NCBI RefSeq assembly: GCF_918741285.1
Contig: NZ_CAKKNC010000007.1
Coordinates: 62,001-126,000, forward strand
From: Sphingobium sp. CECT 9361
Lineage (GTDB): Bacteria > Pseudomonadota > Alphaproteobacteria > Sphingomonadales > Sphingomonadaceae
Direction of reading: 5' to 3'
Length of the DNA stretch: 64,000 nucleotides
Shown: positions 43,565 to 54,150 of the stretch, piece by piece
Position numbering within the stretch: the stretch's first letter is position 1
Layout: every line of letters begins with the position of its first letter
Translations under genes and position numbers: made by a program
Notes under the pieces: generated by a model
Databases searched by the model: none
What the model saw: the letters and a program-made list of their open reading frames with translations, nothing else
Told to the model about the DNA's origin: nothing

Positions 43565-46500
43565 ATGCCTGCCGACCGTCTCCCCCTGCCCTTTCCCGCG
43601 CATGATTCGGACCCGGCGACCTTTCGCCAGCGCCTGCCGCACGATCATCGCCGGACCGAGCCGGACGTGCTTCGACCGCTGATCGAACGGGCGCGACAAA
43701 GCGCAGCGGATCGCGCGGCATCGGTGACACGCGCCAAGGGGCTGCTGACCGACTTGCGCGCCGCGCAGAGCGACGGCTGGGTCAATCAGTTCCTGCAGGA
43801 ATATCGCATGAACACGGCGGAAGGCGTGGCCCTGCTCTCGCTGGCCGAAGCCTTCCTCCGCGTGCCCGATCCCGACACAGCGGATCAGTTGATCGCTGAC
43901 AAGATCGGCGAAAGCGACTGGCGGGCGCACAGCGGCAAATCGCACAGCAATCTGGTGAACAGCGCGACCTGGGGTCTGGTTCTGGGCCGCGCGATGGTGC
44001 GCGACGATGGCACCGCAGGCGTGCTGCGCAAGCTGATCGGGCGCGCGGGCGAGCCGTTCGTCCGCACAGCCGTTGGCGCGGCGATGCGCCTGATGGGGGA
44101 AGTCTTCGTCATGGGCCGCACCATCGAGGAAGCCATCAAGCGGATGGACAAGAAGCAGAACCGGGGCTTCACCGCCAGCTTCGACATGCTGGGCGAAGGC
44201 GCGCGGACCTATGAAGACGCGGCGCGCTATTTCGAAAGCTATGGCAACGCCATTCGCGAAGTCGCGGCGCAGGGGGAGAAGGGCCACAGCGTTTCGATCA
44301 AACTGTCGGCGCTCCACCCCCGCTACGAAGCCAGCCAATCCTATCGCTGCGTATCGGACCTCACCGAAATGCTCCTCGCGCTGTCGAAACAGGCGGCGGC
44401 GAGCAATGTTGCGCTGACGGTGGATGCGGAGGAATCGCAACGGCTGGTCATGTCGCTCGACATCATCGAAGCGGTGGCGCGGCATCCCGATCTGCGCGGT
44501 TGGGACGGGCTGGGCATGGCGATTCAGGCATATAGCAAACGCGCGCGGGCCGTCGTCGGCTGGGCGAACGCCACCGCGCGGGATCGCGGCACGCGCATGG
44601 CCGTGCGACTGGTCAAGGGCGCCTATTGGGACAGCGAGATCAAATATACGCAGGAACGCGGCCTGTCGGGCTATCCTTTGTTCACGCGGAAGGCAGCGAC
44701 CGATGTGTCCTACCTTGCCTGCGCGTGCGACATGCTCGACGCCAGCCACCTCTATCCGGCCTTCGCCAGCCATAATGCGCTGACCGTCGCCACCATATTG
44801 CAATGGGCAGGCAAGCGGCGCGATTTCGAATTTCAGCGGCTGCACGGCATGGGCGAAGGCCTGTACGAGCGACTGGTGCGCGAGGACGGCCATCATTGCC
44901 GCATATACGCGCCCGTGGGCGGCCATCAGGACCTGCTCGCCTATCTGGTGCGGCGCTTGCTGGAAAATGGCGCGAATTCCAGCTTCGTGCATCAACTCGC
45001 CGATGCCGCGACGTCCGAGGACGAGTTGCTGGCCGATCCGGTCGAGAAGGTCGCGCGCTCTGGCGGTGCGCCGCATCCGGCCATCCCCCTGCCCCGCGAC
45101 CTGTTCCGCCCGCAACGCGCGAACAGTGCCGGCGTGGACCTGGATGACCGGGACATATTGGCGGAGGTGATGGCCGAGGTCCGGCAGCCTTGGGACGAAC
45201 ATAATATTCCGTTCGTGTCGAGCGGGTCGAACGGAGAGAGCAGCCTGGCGTCCTTCGCCCGGACCGCCGTCGACCGCGCCCACACCGCCTTCCCGACATG
45301 GGCTGCAACGCCCCTCGACGCTCGCGCCGATTGCCTCGACCGCCTCGCCGATCTGATGGAAGAACGCCGCCCGCAATTGATGGCCATCGCCGCACAGGAA
45401 GCGTTCAAGACGATTCCCGATGCACTGGGCGAAGTGCGCGAGGCGATTGATTTCTGCCGCTATTACGCAGCGCAAGCACGCACCGGCCTCGCGCCGATTA
45501 CGCTGCCCGGACCGACCGGCGAGCGCAATATGCTTCGCATGGAGGGGCGCGGCGTCTGGCTGTGCATCGCGCCGTGGAATTTCCCGCTGGCGATCTTCAT
45601 CGGGCAAGTCGCTGCCGCACTCGTCGCAGGCAATAGCGTGGTCGCCAAGCCTGCGCCCCAGACGCCGCAGATCGCTGCTGCCGCCGTCGCACTGGCACAT
45701 GAGGCAGGTGTGCCGGTCGATGCCCTGATCCTGGCCCCCGGCGGCGCGGAAATGGGCAAGGCACTGACTGCCGATCCGCGCATCGCGGGCGTGGCGTTCA
45801 CGGGCTCCGTCGCCGCAGCCAAGGCCATCGCACGCGCCTTGCTCGACGGGCCGGAGGATCGCCCCATCGTACCGCTGATCGCCGAAACCGGCGGCATCAA
45901 CGCGATGATCGTCGATTCGACGGCGCTGCCCGAACAGGTGGTGCGCGATATCGTGATTTCCGGGTTCCAGTCTGCGGGTCAGCGCTGCTCGGCGCTCCGC
46001 CTGCTGCTGGTGCAGGAGGAAGTGCTCGACCGCACGCTCCACATGCTGAAGGGCGCGATGGATGCGTTGGTGATCGGCGATCCCACCGACAGTCGCACCG
46101 ATGTCGGCCCGGTGATCGACAAGGCCGCATATGATCGCCTCATGGCGCACCGCGAAACGCACAGGGCCCGAATCGCCCATTCGGTCTCCGTGCCGATACA
46201 GAAGCTGTTCGTGCCGCCCACCGTCATCCGGCTCGATGACATCGATCAGCTCGACCGGGAAGTCTTCGGCCCTATCGTGCATGTCGCTACATGGCGCGCA
46301 GGCGAGCTGGAACAGGTGGTCGCACAGATCAATGCCAAGGGCTTTGGCCTGACCATGGGCTTGCACAGCCGCATCGCGCGGACCGCGGGCACCGTGGAAG
46401 CGCTTGCGGCGGTCGGCAACCTCTACGTCAACCGATCGATGATCGGTGCCGTGGTCGGATCGCAACCCTTTGGCGGCGAAGGACTTTCCGGCACGGGACC

Positions 46501-46615
46501 GAAAGCAGGCGGACCGCATTACCTGCACCGCTTCTGCGTCGAGCGCGTGACATCGACCGACACGACATCGGCCGGCGGCAATGCCAGCCTGCTCAGTCTG
46601 GAAGACGAAGCCTAG
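43565..46615 (+). CDS. putA: bifunctional proline dehydrogenase / L-glutamate gamma-semialdehyde dehydrogenase
   Basis: A 1016-residue two-step enzyme that oxidises proline to glutamate. The FAD-dependent proline dehydrogenase barrel covers about 90-430 (HSVSIKLSALHPRYEA, LTVDAEESQRLV, RLVKGAYWDSEIK). The NAD-dependent aldehyde dehydrogenase covers about 530-990, with Glu774 in IAETGGINAMIVD and the nucleophile Cys808 in SAGQRCSALR. The N-terminal ribbon-helix-helix of enterobacterial PutA is absent, as expected for this size class, so it does not regulate itself through DNA. The gene is alone on its strand. Confidence 0.96.
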   Translation: MPADRLPLPFPAHDSDPATFRQRLPHDHRRTEPDVLRPLIERARQSAADRAASVTRAKGLLTDLRAAQSDGWVNQFLQEYRMNTAEGVALLSLAEAFLRVPDPDTADQLIADKIGESDWRAHSGKSHSNLVNSATWGLVLGRAMVRDDGTAGVLRKLIGRAGEPFVRTAVGAAMRLMGEVFVMGRTIEEAIKRMDKKQNRGFTASFDMLGEGARTYEDAARYFESYGNAIREVAAQGEKGHSVSIKLSALHPRYEASQSYRCVSDLTEMLLALSKQAAASNVALTVDAEESQRLVMSLDIIEAVARHPDLRGWDGLGMAIQAYSKRARAVVGWANATARDRGTRMAVRLVKGAYWDSEIKYTQERGLSGYPLFTRKAATDVSYLACACDMLDASHLYPAFASHNALTVATILQWAGKRRDFEFQRLHGMGEGLYERLVREDGHHCRIYAPVGGHQDLLAYLVRRLLENGANSSFVHQLADAATSEDELLADPVEKVARSGGAPHPAIPLPRDLFRPQRANSAGVDLDDRDILAEVMAEVRQPWDEHNIPFVSSGSNGESSLASFARTAVDRAHTAFPTWAATPLDARADCLDRLADLMEERRPQLMAIAAQEAFKTIPDALGEVREAIDFCRYYAAQARTGLAPITLPGPTGERNMLRMEGRGVWLCIAPWNFPLAIFIGQVAAALVAGNSVVAKPAPQTPQIAAAAVALAHEAGVPVDALILAPGGAEMGKALTADPRIAGVAFTGSVAAAKAIARALLDGPEDRPIVPLIAETGGINAMIVDSTALPEQVVRDIVISGFQSAGQRCSALRLLLVQEEVLDRTLHMLKGAMDALVIGDPTDSRTDVGPVIDKAAYDRLMAHRETHRARIAHSVSVPIQKLFVPPTVIRLDDIDQLDREVFGPIVHVATWRAGELEQVVAQINAKGFGLTMGLHSRIARTAGTVEALAAVGNLYVNRSMIGAVVGSQPFGGEGLSGTGPKAGGPHYLHRFCVERVTSTDTTSAGGNASLLSLEDEA

Positions 46616-46729
46616 GGGCGCGGGCGTCCCGTGTTACGAAATTTCCGATTATCAGCCTGACGCTTTCAGTAACGCTTGATTCCTGCCGATTTTGTGACAC
46701 GATGCGCTTTAGAACCATAGGGGCGCGTC

Positions 46730-46972
46730 ATGGAACTTTCATGGGATACTCCGGTACGATTTTTCGTCGGTAACGGCGATCAGGGTTTTCGCACGACCTT
46801 CCGCGGTTGCTTGGCTGTGTTCGAGGGCATAGCGCCCGACGACCGCTTTACCGCCTTCGCCGAATTTGAAGGTCCGGTGACGGTCGGCGGCAACCGTACG
46901 GCCATCGAATTGGGCGCGACGGAACTGGAAACAGCCGCAGCCCTGCTGAGAAACCCTAAGCATATTTGTTGA
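46730..46972 (+). CDS. hypothetical protein (80 residues)
   Basis: I do not recognise this small soluble protein. It starts MELSWDTPVRFFVGNG, is rich in acidic and hydrophobic residues, and ends LLRNPKHIC. Codon use fits neighbouring genes. It lies between putA and hemB and has no visible signal or membrane segment. It may be a small conserved sphingomonad protein. Confidence 0.55.
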   Translation: MELSWDTPVRFFVGNGDQGFRTTFRGCLAVFEGIAPDDRFTAFAEFEGPVTVGGNRTAIELGATELETAAALLRNPKHIC

Positions 46973-46994
46973 TCCGGCCTGGACTGCAGCCTAG

Positions 46995-48568
<1,574 letters not shown>

Positions 48569-48575
48569 CCTGGGC

Positions 48576-49103
48576 TCAGGCCGGCGCGAGCATCGCCCTC
48601 AGCGCGTCGAGACGGTCGTTCTGCGAATCGACCATGGCGAGGGCCGATGCCCGCGCGGCGTCGATTGCATCCACGGACCCTGACATCTTGCCATCCGCAA
48701 TGGCGCTGACCCGCGCGGTATACAGCGTATCGAGCGCCGCCAGCGCAGATACGCTATCGTTGCGCGCGGATTCCAGCGCGCTGATCGCCGCTTGCGCAGC
48801 GACCCACGGATCGCTCGACACGGCCGCCCCTGAGGCTGCGCGCGTCAATCGTTGCGCCTCGGCATAGGCCTTGTCGAACGCCGTTGCGCCCGCCGCTGCC
48901 TGTCCGACATAGCGCGCCAGTTCGGCATCGTCGGAGGGGCTGGCTGCGGGTGCTGTCGGCGCCGGGGTGGCGGCAGGCGTGTCGTAGTCCGCCGATTCCA
49001 CCGGACGGCGCGCCAGCGAAGGATAGGCGCTCGTATCGGCAACGCCTGCGGCACAACCGGTCAGCAACAGCGCAAGCGAGGAAAGGAGCGGGCGGAACAT
49101 CAT
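48576..49103 (-). CDS. hypothetical lipoprotein
   Basis: A 175-residue protein with a lipoprotein signal (PLLSSLALLLTGC, acylated cysteine near residue 16), then a proline/alanine linker (TPAATPAPTAPAASP) and an alanine-rich helical domain. ATG 49103 and ATG 49100 are adjacent options. No family is recognised. It is convergent with the gamma-carbonic anhydrase gene, 7 bp apart. Confidence 0.72.
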   Translation of the reverse strand: MMFRPLLSSLALLLTGCAAGVADTSAYPSLARRPVESADYDTPAATPAPTAPAASPSDDAELARYVGQAAAGATAFDKAYAEAQRLTRAASGAAVSSDPWVAAQAAISALESARNDSVSALAALDTLYTARVSAIADGKMSGSVDAIDAARASALAMVDSQNDRLDALRAMLAPA

Positions 49104-49164
49104 GACGCTGCATCTAAGCAGCGTATGGGTTCGTTGCAATGGCTCAAGTCCTGGCCCTCACTTC

Positions 49165-49190
49165 GTCATCCCCGCGCAGGCGGGAATGAC
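49165..49190. repeat. short palindromic intergenic repeat
   Basis: gtcatccccgc-gcag-gcgggaatgac forms an 11-bp stem with one mismatch between the lipoprotein gene and the AEC transporter gene. The sequence is typical of dispersed small palindromes in alphaproteobacterial intergenic regions. Confidence 0.7.
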
Positions 49191-49244
49191 AATGTTTAGA
49201 GCTCAGATTGGCACAGCCGCCAAAAACCCCTACCGGCATCGATC

Positions 49245-50183
49245 ATGCTGACCAATATTGTCACCATCCTGCCGGTGTTCCTGATCGTCCTGTCTGGGTT
49301 CGGCGCAGGGCGCGCCGGCGTGCTGGGGCCGGACGGCGCAACGATCCTGAACCGCTTCGTGGTGTGGATCGCCTTGCCTTGCCTGCTGTTCGATGTGGTG
49401 GCGACGACCGACTGGCACACCTATTGGAACCCCGGCTTCGCCGCCGTTTCGCTGATCGGCAGTTTCGCGGTGTTCGCCATCGGTCTGGTCATCGGACGGA
49501 TGCGGGGATTGTCGATTGCCGACATGGGCGTTGACGGCCTCAATGCCAGCTATTGCAATGCCGTCTATATCGGCCTCCCTTTGCTCACGCTGACTTTGGG
49601 CCCGACGGTACGGCCTCACATCATCGTTGCTGCAGGTTTTACGCTGACAGCCTTGTTCGTTGCAGGTGTTATCCTGATCGAAGCGGGCCGCAGCCACGGT
49701 CACGGCATGGCGGGCGCAGCGTTACACATAGTCACAGGCATGGCGCGCAATCCGGTGATCGTGTCGCCGCTGGCCGGGCTGATCTGGTGGTGGAGCGGAC
49801 TGGCCCTGCCCGCACCGATCCACGGCTTCCTCACCATGCTCGGCACGGCGGCCAGTCCCGCCGCGTTGGTGGCCGTGGGGTTGTTCCTGGCGCAGCGGCC
49901 CATCGTCCATGCGATCGGCAATCCCCATGTGCTCGCCCTCTCGCTCGTCAAGCTGGTGGTGCACCCGGCGATCACCGCGTGGCTGGCGTGGAAAGTCTTC
50001 ATGTTGCCCGCCGACATCGCCGCCACCGCCATTGCCGTGGCGGCCCTGCCCACTGGCACCGGGCCGTTCATGATCGCCGAATTCTACGCCCGTGATGGAA
50101 AGGTCACGTCCGGCACGATCATGGTCAGCACAATAGCATCGGTCGCAACGATTGCAGGCGTGCTTCTCCTGCTGCGCGGCTAG
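49245..50183 (+). CDS. AEC-family transporter (auxin efflux carrier type)
   Basis: A 312-residue inner-membrane protein with about ten membrane segments in two inverted halves. It starts LTNIVTILPVFLIVLSGFGAGRAG, has FVVWIALPCLLFDVV and the crossover region LNASYCNAVYIGLPLL, where helix 4 is broken by Asn-Ala-Val-Tyr-Ile-Gly-Leu-Pro. The second half ends LPTGTGPFMIAEFY. Bacterial AEC proteins export or import organic acids such as malate; the substrate here is unknown. Single gene. Confidence 0.9.
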   Translation: MLTNIVTILPVFLIVLSGFGAGRAGVLGPDGATILNRFVVWIALPCLLFDVVATTDWHTYWNPGFAAVSLIGSFAVFAIGLVIGRMRGLSIADMGVDGLNASYCNAVYIGLPLLTLTLGPTVRPHIIVAAGFTLTALFVAGVILIEAGRSHGHGMAGAALHIVTGMARNPVIVSPLAGLIWWWSGLALPAPIHGFLTMLGTAASPAALVAVGLFLAQRPIVHAIGNPHVLALSLVKLVVHPAITAWLAWKVFMLPADIAATAIAVAALPTGTGPFMIAEFYARDGKVTSGTIMVSTIASVATIAGVLLLLRG

Positions 50184-50235
50184 GCGAACAACGCCGTTCG
50201 CAACGTAAAAAGGCGTGGCCGGGACGGCAATCCGG

Positions 50236-50263
50236 TTGACAGGGGGGACTCAATCCCATAATG
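50236..50263 (+). promoter_or_regulatory. probable rplU promoter
   Basis: ttgaca (50236-50241) and ataatg (50258-50263) are separated by 16 bp, about 80 bp upstream of the rplU start. The GC-rich leader that follows (gcccgc...ggg near 50266-50285) could fold. Confidence 0.5.
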
Positions 50264-50345
50264 GGCCGCTTTCCCGCGCGGGGTCTTCCGGGGCTGATGT
50301 CCCAGTGTTTCCGCGTCACGCAGTTTGGATTAGAAGAGAAAAGCC

Positions 50346-50711
50346 ATGTTCGCAGTCGTGCGCACGGGCGGCAAGCAGTATCGCGTTGCCGCAGGAGACA
50401 AGATCGTCATCGAAAAGATCGCCGGTGAAGCTGGCGACCAGATTACGCTGGACGACGTCCTGCTGGCTGGCGAAGGCTCGGACCTGAAGGACACGAACGG
50501 TCTGACGGTGTCGGCAGAAATCATCGCGCAGGCGAAGGGCGAGAAGGTTATCGTCTTCAAGAAGCGCCGTCGCCACAACTATCGCCGTAAGAACGGCCAT
50601 CGTCAGCGTCACACGATCCTGCGCATCGTCGCAATCGGCGGCGAAGAGAAGAAGGCAGCGCCCAAGAAGGCCGCAGCCAAGACCGAAGACGCAGCGGCTG
50701 CAGAAGCCTGA
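50346..50711 (+). CDS. rplU: 50S ribosomal protein L21
   Basis: A 121-residue large-subunit protein. The family core is [28 protein letters not shown] and [20 protein letters not shown]. After residue about 100 it has an alanine/lysine-rich tail ([20 protein letters not shown]), a common extension in alphaproteobacteria. It precedes rpmA by 30 bp, the usual rplU-rpmA pair. Confidence 0.97.
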   Translation: MFAVVRTGGKQYRVAAGDKIVIEKIAGEAGDQITLDDVLLAGEGSDLKDTNGLTVSAEIIAQAKGEKVIVFKKRRRHNYRRKNGHRQRHTILRIVAIGGEEKKAAPKKAAAKTEDAAAAEA

Positions 50712-50741
50712 GCGTTCCAGAGCATTCGAGGAGTATAGACA

Positions 50742-51011
50742 ATGGCACATAAGAAAGCAGGCGGTTCTTCGCGCAACGGTCGCGACTCCGCTGGCCGTCG
50801 CCTTGGCGTGAAGAAGTTCGGTGGCCAGGAAGTCATCGGCGGCAACATTATCATTCGTCAGCGCGGCACGCGCGTCTATCCGGGTCGCAACGTCGGCATC
50901 GGCAAGGACCACACGCTGTTCGCGCTTATCGAAGGCCGCGTGGTATTCCACGATGGCAAGCAAGGCCGTAAATATGTGTCCGTCGATATGATGGCACAGG
51001 CCGCAGAATAA
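50742..51011 (+). CDS. rpmA: 50S ribosomal protein L27
   Basis: An 89-residue protein whose N-terminus ([28 protein letters not shown]) reaches the peptidyl-transferase centre. [26 protein letters not shown] is the conserved core. No N-terminal cleavable extension is present, unlike in Firmicutes. obgE, often linked to this pair in other bacteria, lies 3 kb downstream here. Confidence 0.97.
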   Translation: MAHKKAGGSSRNGRDSAGRRLGVKKFGGQEVIGGNIIIRQRGTRVYPGRNVGIGKDHTLFALIEGRVVFHDGKQGRKYVSVDMMAQAAE

Positions 51012-51012
51012 C

Positions 51013-51128
51013 GGACGACCTCCCATTCGGGGTCGTCCATTGGGCGCCCCGAAAGACAGTTTTTCCGTAATGGAAATACCGTCGGGTTGAGGGAAAACGG
51101 GGCGCCCCGAAAGGGTAGCGCCCCGTTT
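51013..51128. terminator. terminator region after rpmA
   Basis: Three hairpins follow rpmA. ggacgacc pairs with ggtcgtcc (51013-51038); tttcc-gtaat-ggaaa lies at 51062-51076; and aaacggggcgc pairs perfectly with gcgccccgttt (51095-51128) around an inner ccc-gaaa-ggg. The last one is a strong stem with a short T tract. The 14-mer gggcgccccgaaag occurs at 51042 and again at 51100. Confidence 0.75.
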
Positions 51129-51313
51129 CCGTGTCTGGTGCATTTCGGGTCCTATCCTTTTCTTTTCCCTCGTCGTTTTTCTTGGAACAACAGCTCGTCT
51201 CATGCGTCGCACGGGCAAGCTTTTCCAAGAAAGAGCTGTCGCGAAGTCGTAACGCAATGCCGGTAGCGGCATCTGCATTGGGGCGGATGACAAGAATAAG
51301 AGAGGAATGCCCA

Positions 51314-51895
51314 ATGTTTGCCCGCACGAACCGTTTGCTGCTTCGGCCCGGCTGGATGGAGGATGCCCCCGCATTGGCCCAAGCCATTGGCGAGGAGAGC
51401 ATCGTGCGCAATCTGGCGCGCGCGCCATGGCCCTATGCCGAAGACGATGCACGGACCTTTCTGGGTATGCAGCGCGATATGCGCTTGCCCGATTTCCTGA
51501 TCTTCTCACGGACGCGCGGCGCGCCGCGACTGGTCGGCGGCTGCGGCATCGGTTTGCCCGCAGAAGACGGCCAGCCTGAACTGGGCTATTGGATCGCGCG
51601 CCGCTATTGGGGGCTGGGTTTCGCTACAGAGGCAGCGCGCGCCGTGGTCGAGATCGCCCGCGCGACGGGTATCCAAAATCTGACTGCAGGGCATTTCATC
51701 GACAACCCGGCTTCCGGCAATGTCCTGCGCAAGATCGGCTTTCGCGCAACCGGCCACATCGCGCCGCGTTTCTGCTGCGCGCGGCAGAAAACAGCCCCGT
51801 ACGCACTGTACGAAATGTCCGATGAAGTGGACATGCCGCGAAGTGACTTGGCGATCGAACTCTATGGCGAGGAAAGCCAGCCGCTTGCGGCATGA
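51314..51895 (+). CDS. GNAT-family N-acetyltransferase (RimJ/RimL type)
   Basis: A 193-residue acyltransferase. The domain begins FARTNRLLLRPGWMEDAPALAQAI, has VGGCGIGLPAEDGQPELGYWIARRYWGLGFATEAARAVVE, containing the acetyl-CoA loop (RYWGLGFATEA), and HFIDNPASGNVLRKIGFRATG. ATG 51314 is used; the frame is open further upstream to 51131, but that part covers the terminator region and is not conserved. Target unknown: ribosomal protein N-termini, a metabolite or a peptide are all possible. Confidence 0.88.
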   Translation: MFARTNRLLLRPGWMEDAPALAQAIGEESIVRNLARAPWPYAEDDARTFLGMQRDMRLPDFLIFSRTRGAPRLVGGCGIGLPAEDGQPELGYWIARRYWGLGFATEAARAVVEIARATGIQNLTAGHFIDNPASGNVLRKIGFRATGHIAPRFCCARQKTAPYALYEMSDEVDMPRSDLAIELYGEESQPLAA

Positions 51896-51922
51896 CGATT
51901 GACCCCTCGCTTTGGCGGGGGG

Positions 51923-52453
51923 TTAACCGCCGCGATTCCGTTCGAACAGGATCAGCGGGATCTCACCGTTTCGCACCCGCGCCGTCTCGCGGAAACCGCA
52001 TTTCTCTGCAACCTTGATCGACGGCCTGTTATCGGGATCGACGATGCAGCGCGTCGCCGGCGCATCGACATGCACATCTGCCCAGGCAAGCGTAGCGGCC
52101 ACCGCTTCGGTTGCCAGTCCCTGCCCCGCCAGTTGCGACCGCACGGCCCATCCGATTTCGGGACATCCTTCCAGTTCAGGGATGCCCCGGCGCGATTCGA
52201 GCAGCCCCGCGCTGCCGACATAGGCACCTGTCTTCCGGTCCGCGACCACCCAGGAACCATAGCCGAACAGCGACCATAGTCCTGCATGGCGCAGGATGCG
52301 GAACCACACCGCTTGCTCGTCCTGAATCTGCCCGCCTGTGATGAACTTCACGGTGACGGGGTCTTGCCACAGCGCAACGCTGTCATCGAGATCGGAAAGC
52401 CGATGCGCGCGGAGGGTCAATCGTTCGGTATGGAGCGTAGGAGCGTCAGTCAT
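51923..52453 (-). CDS. GNAT-family N-acetyltransferase
   Basis: A 176-residue acyltransferase convergent with the previous one. It has LHTERLTLRAHRLSDLDDSVALW, GYGSWVVADRKTGAYVGSAGL, the CoA loop WAVRSQLAGQGLATEAVAATL and VDPDNRPSIKVAEKCGFRET. ATG 52453 is chosen over an upstream start at 52489. It is a different subgroup from its neighbour. Substrate unknown. Confidence 0.88.
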   Translation of the reverse strand: MTDAPTLHTERLTLRAHRLSDLDDSVALWQDPVTVKFITGGQIQDEQAVWFRILRHAGLWSLFGYGSWVVADRKTGAYVGSAGLLESRRGIPELEGCPEIGWAVRSQLAGQGLATEAVAATLAWADVHVDAPATRCIVDPDNRPSIKVAEKCGFRETARVRNGEIPLILFERNRGG

Positions 52454-52485
52454 TGCGCAACAATGGCGGCGCTCCTCGCCATCGG

Positions 52486-53367
52486 TCAAGCCGTGGCAAT
52501 GCGCTCCGGCAGTACGGCATCGGCATAATCGCTCGATGCCCGTGCGATCAGCGCGCGGTCGTCATGGTTCCACGGATGGAAACCGGGAAGAAAATAGCCG
52601 ATCCACGCGCCCATGATCTTGCGCACCATGCCCGGACGACCGAAGGCGAACCACGCCATCTGCGCCCAGACCCGCGGTCCGGTCAGGCCATCCTGCCGCA
52701 ACAGTTCCAGAATGCCGCGTGTCCGGTGATGAAAGAATCGCTGCGTAACGAGCAACATCAGCATCGATTTGACCTTCCACCGCTTGAACCGGGACCAGTC
52801 GCGGGTCGCATGCAGCCATGTGTCGTAGGCAACGCCCTTATGCTCGATTTCCTCCAGCGCGTGCCATTGCCATAGCCCGCGCGATTCAGCATCGGCTTCA
52901 TCCAGATGCCGGGGGTTGGCGAGCAATTGATGCGCAAGGATCGCGGTGAAATGCTCCAGCGCCATCGTCGCGGCAAGATCGACGATCTTGGGACGGCCCT
53001 TGATCTCGTCCAGCGAATCGATGACGTCCTGCTCCAGCAGCGATACGTCATATCCGGCATCCACCACCCGGCGGTTGAATGCGACATGCTCGCGGCTGTG
53101 GATCACTTCCTGTTTGATGAAAGCGTTGATTTCCTGCTGCAAGCGCGGGGGCGTGCCTTCACGAAAGGCGCGCACGCTATCGACGAAGAAGGCTTCGCCG
53201 CGCGGGAACGTCACGGACAGCGCATTGTAGAACGCTGTGCCGATCGGATCGCCGCCCAGCCACCAGCGTTTCTGAACGGTCTCGTCCGCCTGCGCCCGGC
53301 CGAAGCGCCGATCACGCGGCGTAATCGAAAGATCATGAGGGGTACGCGAAAGCAATTTCTGTGGCAT
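52486..53367 (-). CDS. metal-dependent hydrolase family protein (PF10118 type)
   Basis: A 293-residue helical protein of a family annotated as predicted metal-dependent hydrolases. Conserved histidines and acidic residues lie in AFIKQEVIHSREHVAFN, ALEHFTAILAHQLLAN and WHALEEIEHKGVAYDTW, an arrangement like a ferritin-type diiron site. ATG 53367 has GGAAGAG just upstream; ATG 53379 is possible. It is divergent from a TetR gene with direct repeats between them, so TetR probably controls it. The substrate is not known; lipid-related roles have been suggested for relatives. Confidence 0.85.
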   Translation of the reverse strand: MPQKLLSRTPHDLSITPRDRRFGRAQADETVQKRWWLGGDPIGTAFYNALSVTFPRGEAFFVDSVRAFREGTPPRLQQEINAFIKQEVIHSREHVAFNRRVVDAGYDVSLLEQDVIDSLDEIKGRPKIVDLAATMALEHFTAILAHQLLANPRHLDEADAESRGLWQWHALEEIEHKGVAYDTWLHATRDWSRFKRWKVKSMLMLLVTQRFFHHRTRGILELLRQDGLTGPRVWAQMAWFAFGRPGMVRKIMGAWIGYFLPGFHPWNHDDRALIARASSDYADAVLPERIATA

Positions 53368-53390
53368 GGTCTCTTCCATCAGCACGTCTA

Positions 53391-53424
53391 ACTTACACTC
53401 GTGCAAATAAAGGTTACTTACACT
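53391..53424. promoter_or_regulatory. candidate TetR operator (two direct repeats)
   Basis: acttacact occurs at 53391-53399 and again at 53416-53424, 25 bp apart, between the divergent metal-hydrolase and TetR genes. The second copy ends at the TetR start codon. Binding there would affect both genes. Confidence 0.5.
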
Positions 53425-53425
53425 A

Positions 53426-54061
53426 ATGTCAATAGCGCGCCGTCGCCTTAGCCCCCTCGAAAGCCGAACCGCCGCTCTGGAAGCCGCGCGCGAACTGCTC
53501 CTCGAAGCAGGTCCGCAGGCCGTTACGCTAAAGGCCGTGGCCGGCCGGATTCAGCGGACCCACGCCAATCTGCTCCACCATTTCGGCTCGGCTTCGGGCT
53601 TGCAGAAGGCACTGGCAGGCTATCTGGCGGATATGATCACCGTGACCATCGGTGACGCCGTCAAGAAAGCGCGCCGCGGCGAGGTGGAGCCGCGGACCAT
53701 CGTCGATCTCACCTTCGATGCCTTCGACAAGGAAGGCGCCGGGGCGCTGGCGTCATGGATGATGGCATCGGGCAATGAAGATGCGCTCGACCCGGTGGTG
53801 GAGGCTATTCATCGGCTGGTGGACGAACTGTCGGCCAGCGAACCCAACCGCCCCTATATTGCCGAGCATACGCTCGCACTGGTGCTGAGCGCTCTGGGCG
53901 ATTCGATGATGGGCGCGCCAATGGCCAAGGCGCTGGGCCTGCCGCGCACGATGGCGCGCGATCTGGCGACCCGCACCTTGTTCGCCTCGATGGCGCTGGC
54001 GGAGTCCCCTGAAATGAACACGGCCCTGGTGAACTGGATGGCCGCCAACGCGCCGAAATAA
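53426..54061 (+). CDS. TetR-family transcriptional regulator
   Basis: A 211-residue regulator. The N-terminal helix-turn-helix is RTAALEAARELLLEAGPQAVTLKAVAGRIQRTHANLLHHFGS in pattern, with the recognition helix near residues 45-58. The C-terminal ligand domain (60-200) is alanine-rich. ATG 53426 directly follows a repeat that is probably its operator. It likely represses itself and the divergent metal-dependent hydrolase gene; the inducer could be a lipid. Confidence 0.9.
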   Translation: MSIARRRLSPLESRTAALEAARELLLEAGPQAVTLKAVAGRIQRTHANLLHHFGSASGLQKALAGYLADMITVTIGDAVKKARRGEVEPRTIVDLTFDAFDKEGAGALASWMMASGNEDALDPVVEAIHRLVDELSASEPNRPYIAEHTLALVLSALGDSMMGAPMAKALGLPRTMARDLATRTLFASMALAESPEMNTALVNWMAANAPK

Positions 54062-54150
54062 AATGCCGATTTAGGTTTTCACGTGTCGACTTATTTTCGC
54101 ATAATGGCGCAAAGGTTTAATTTCCGGAGGAATACCGCTAAGGGCGGCCC

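Noticed and set aside
43526..46528. A 1000-codon open frame antisense to putA
   Set aside because: It mirrors PutA in a GC-rich gene, is dominated by Arg, His, Ala, Gly and Asp, has no family pattern, and putA itself has all catalytic residues.
51314..52453. The two GNAT proteins as candidates for the bacterial ceramide synthase, which is itself an acyltransferase of that superfamily
   Set aside because: Both are small RimJ/RimL-type enzymes with standard N-acetyltransferase features and lie more than 3 kb from the sphingolipid genes with unrelated genes between.
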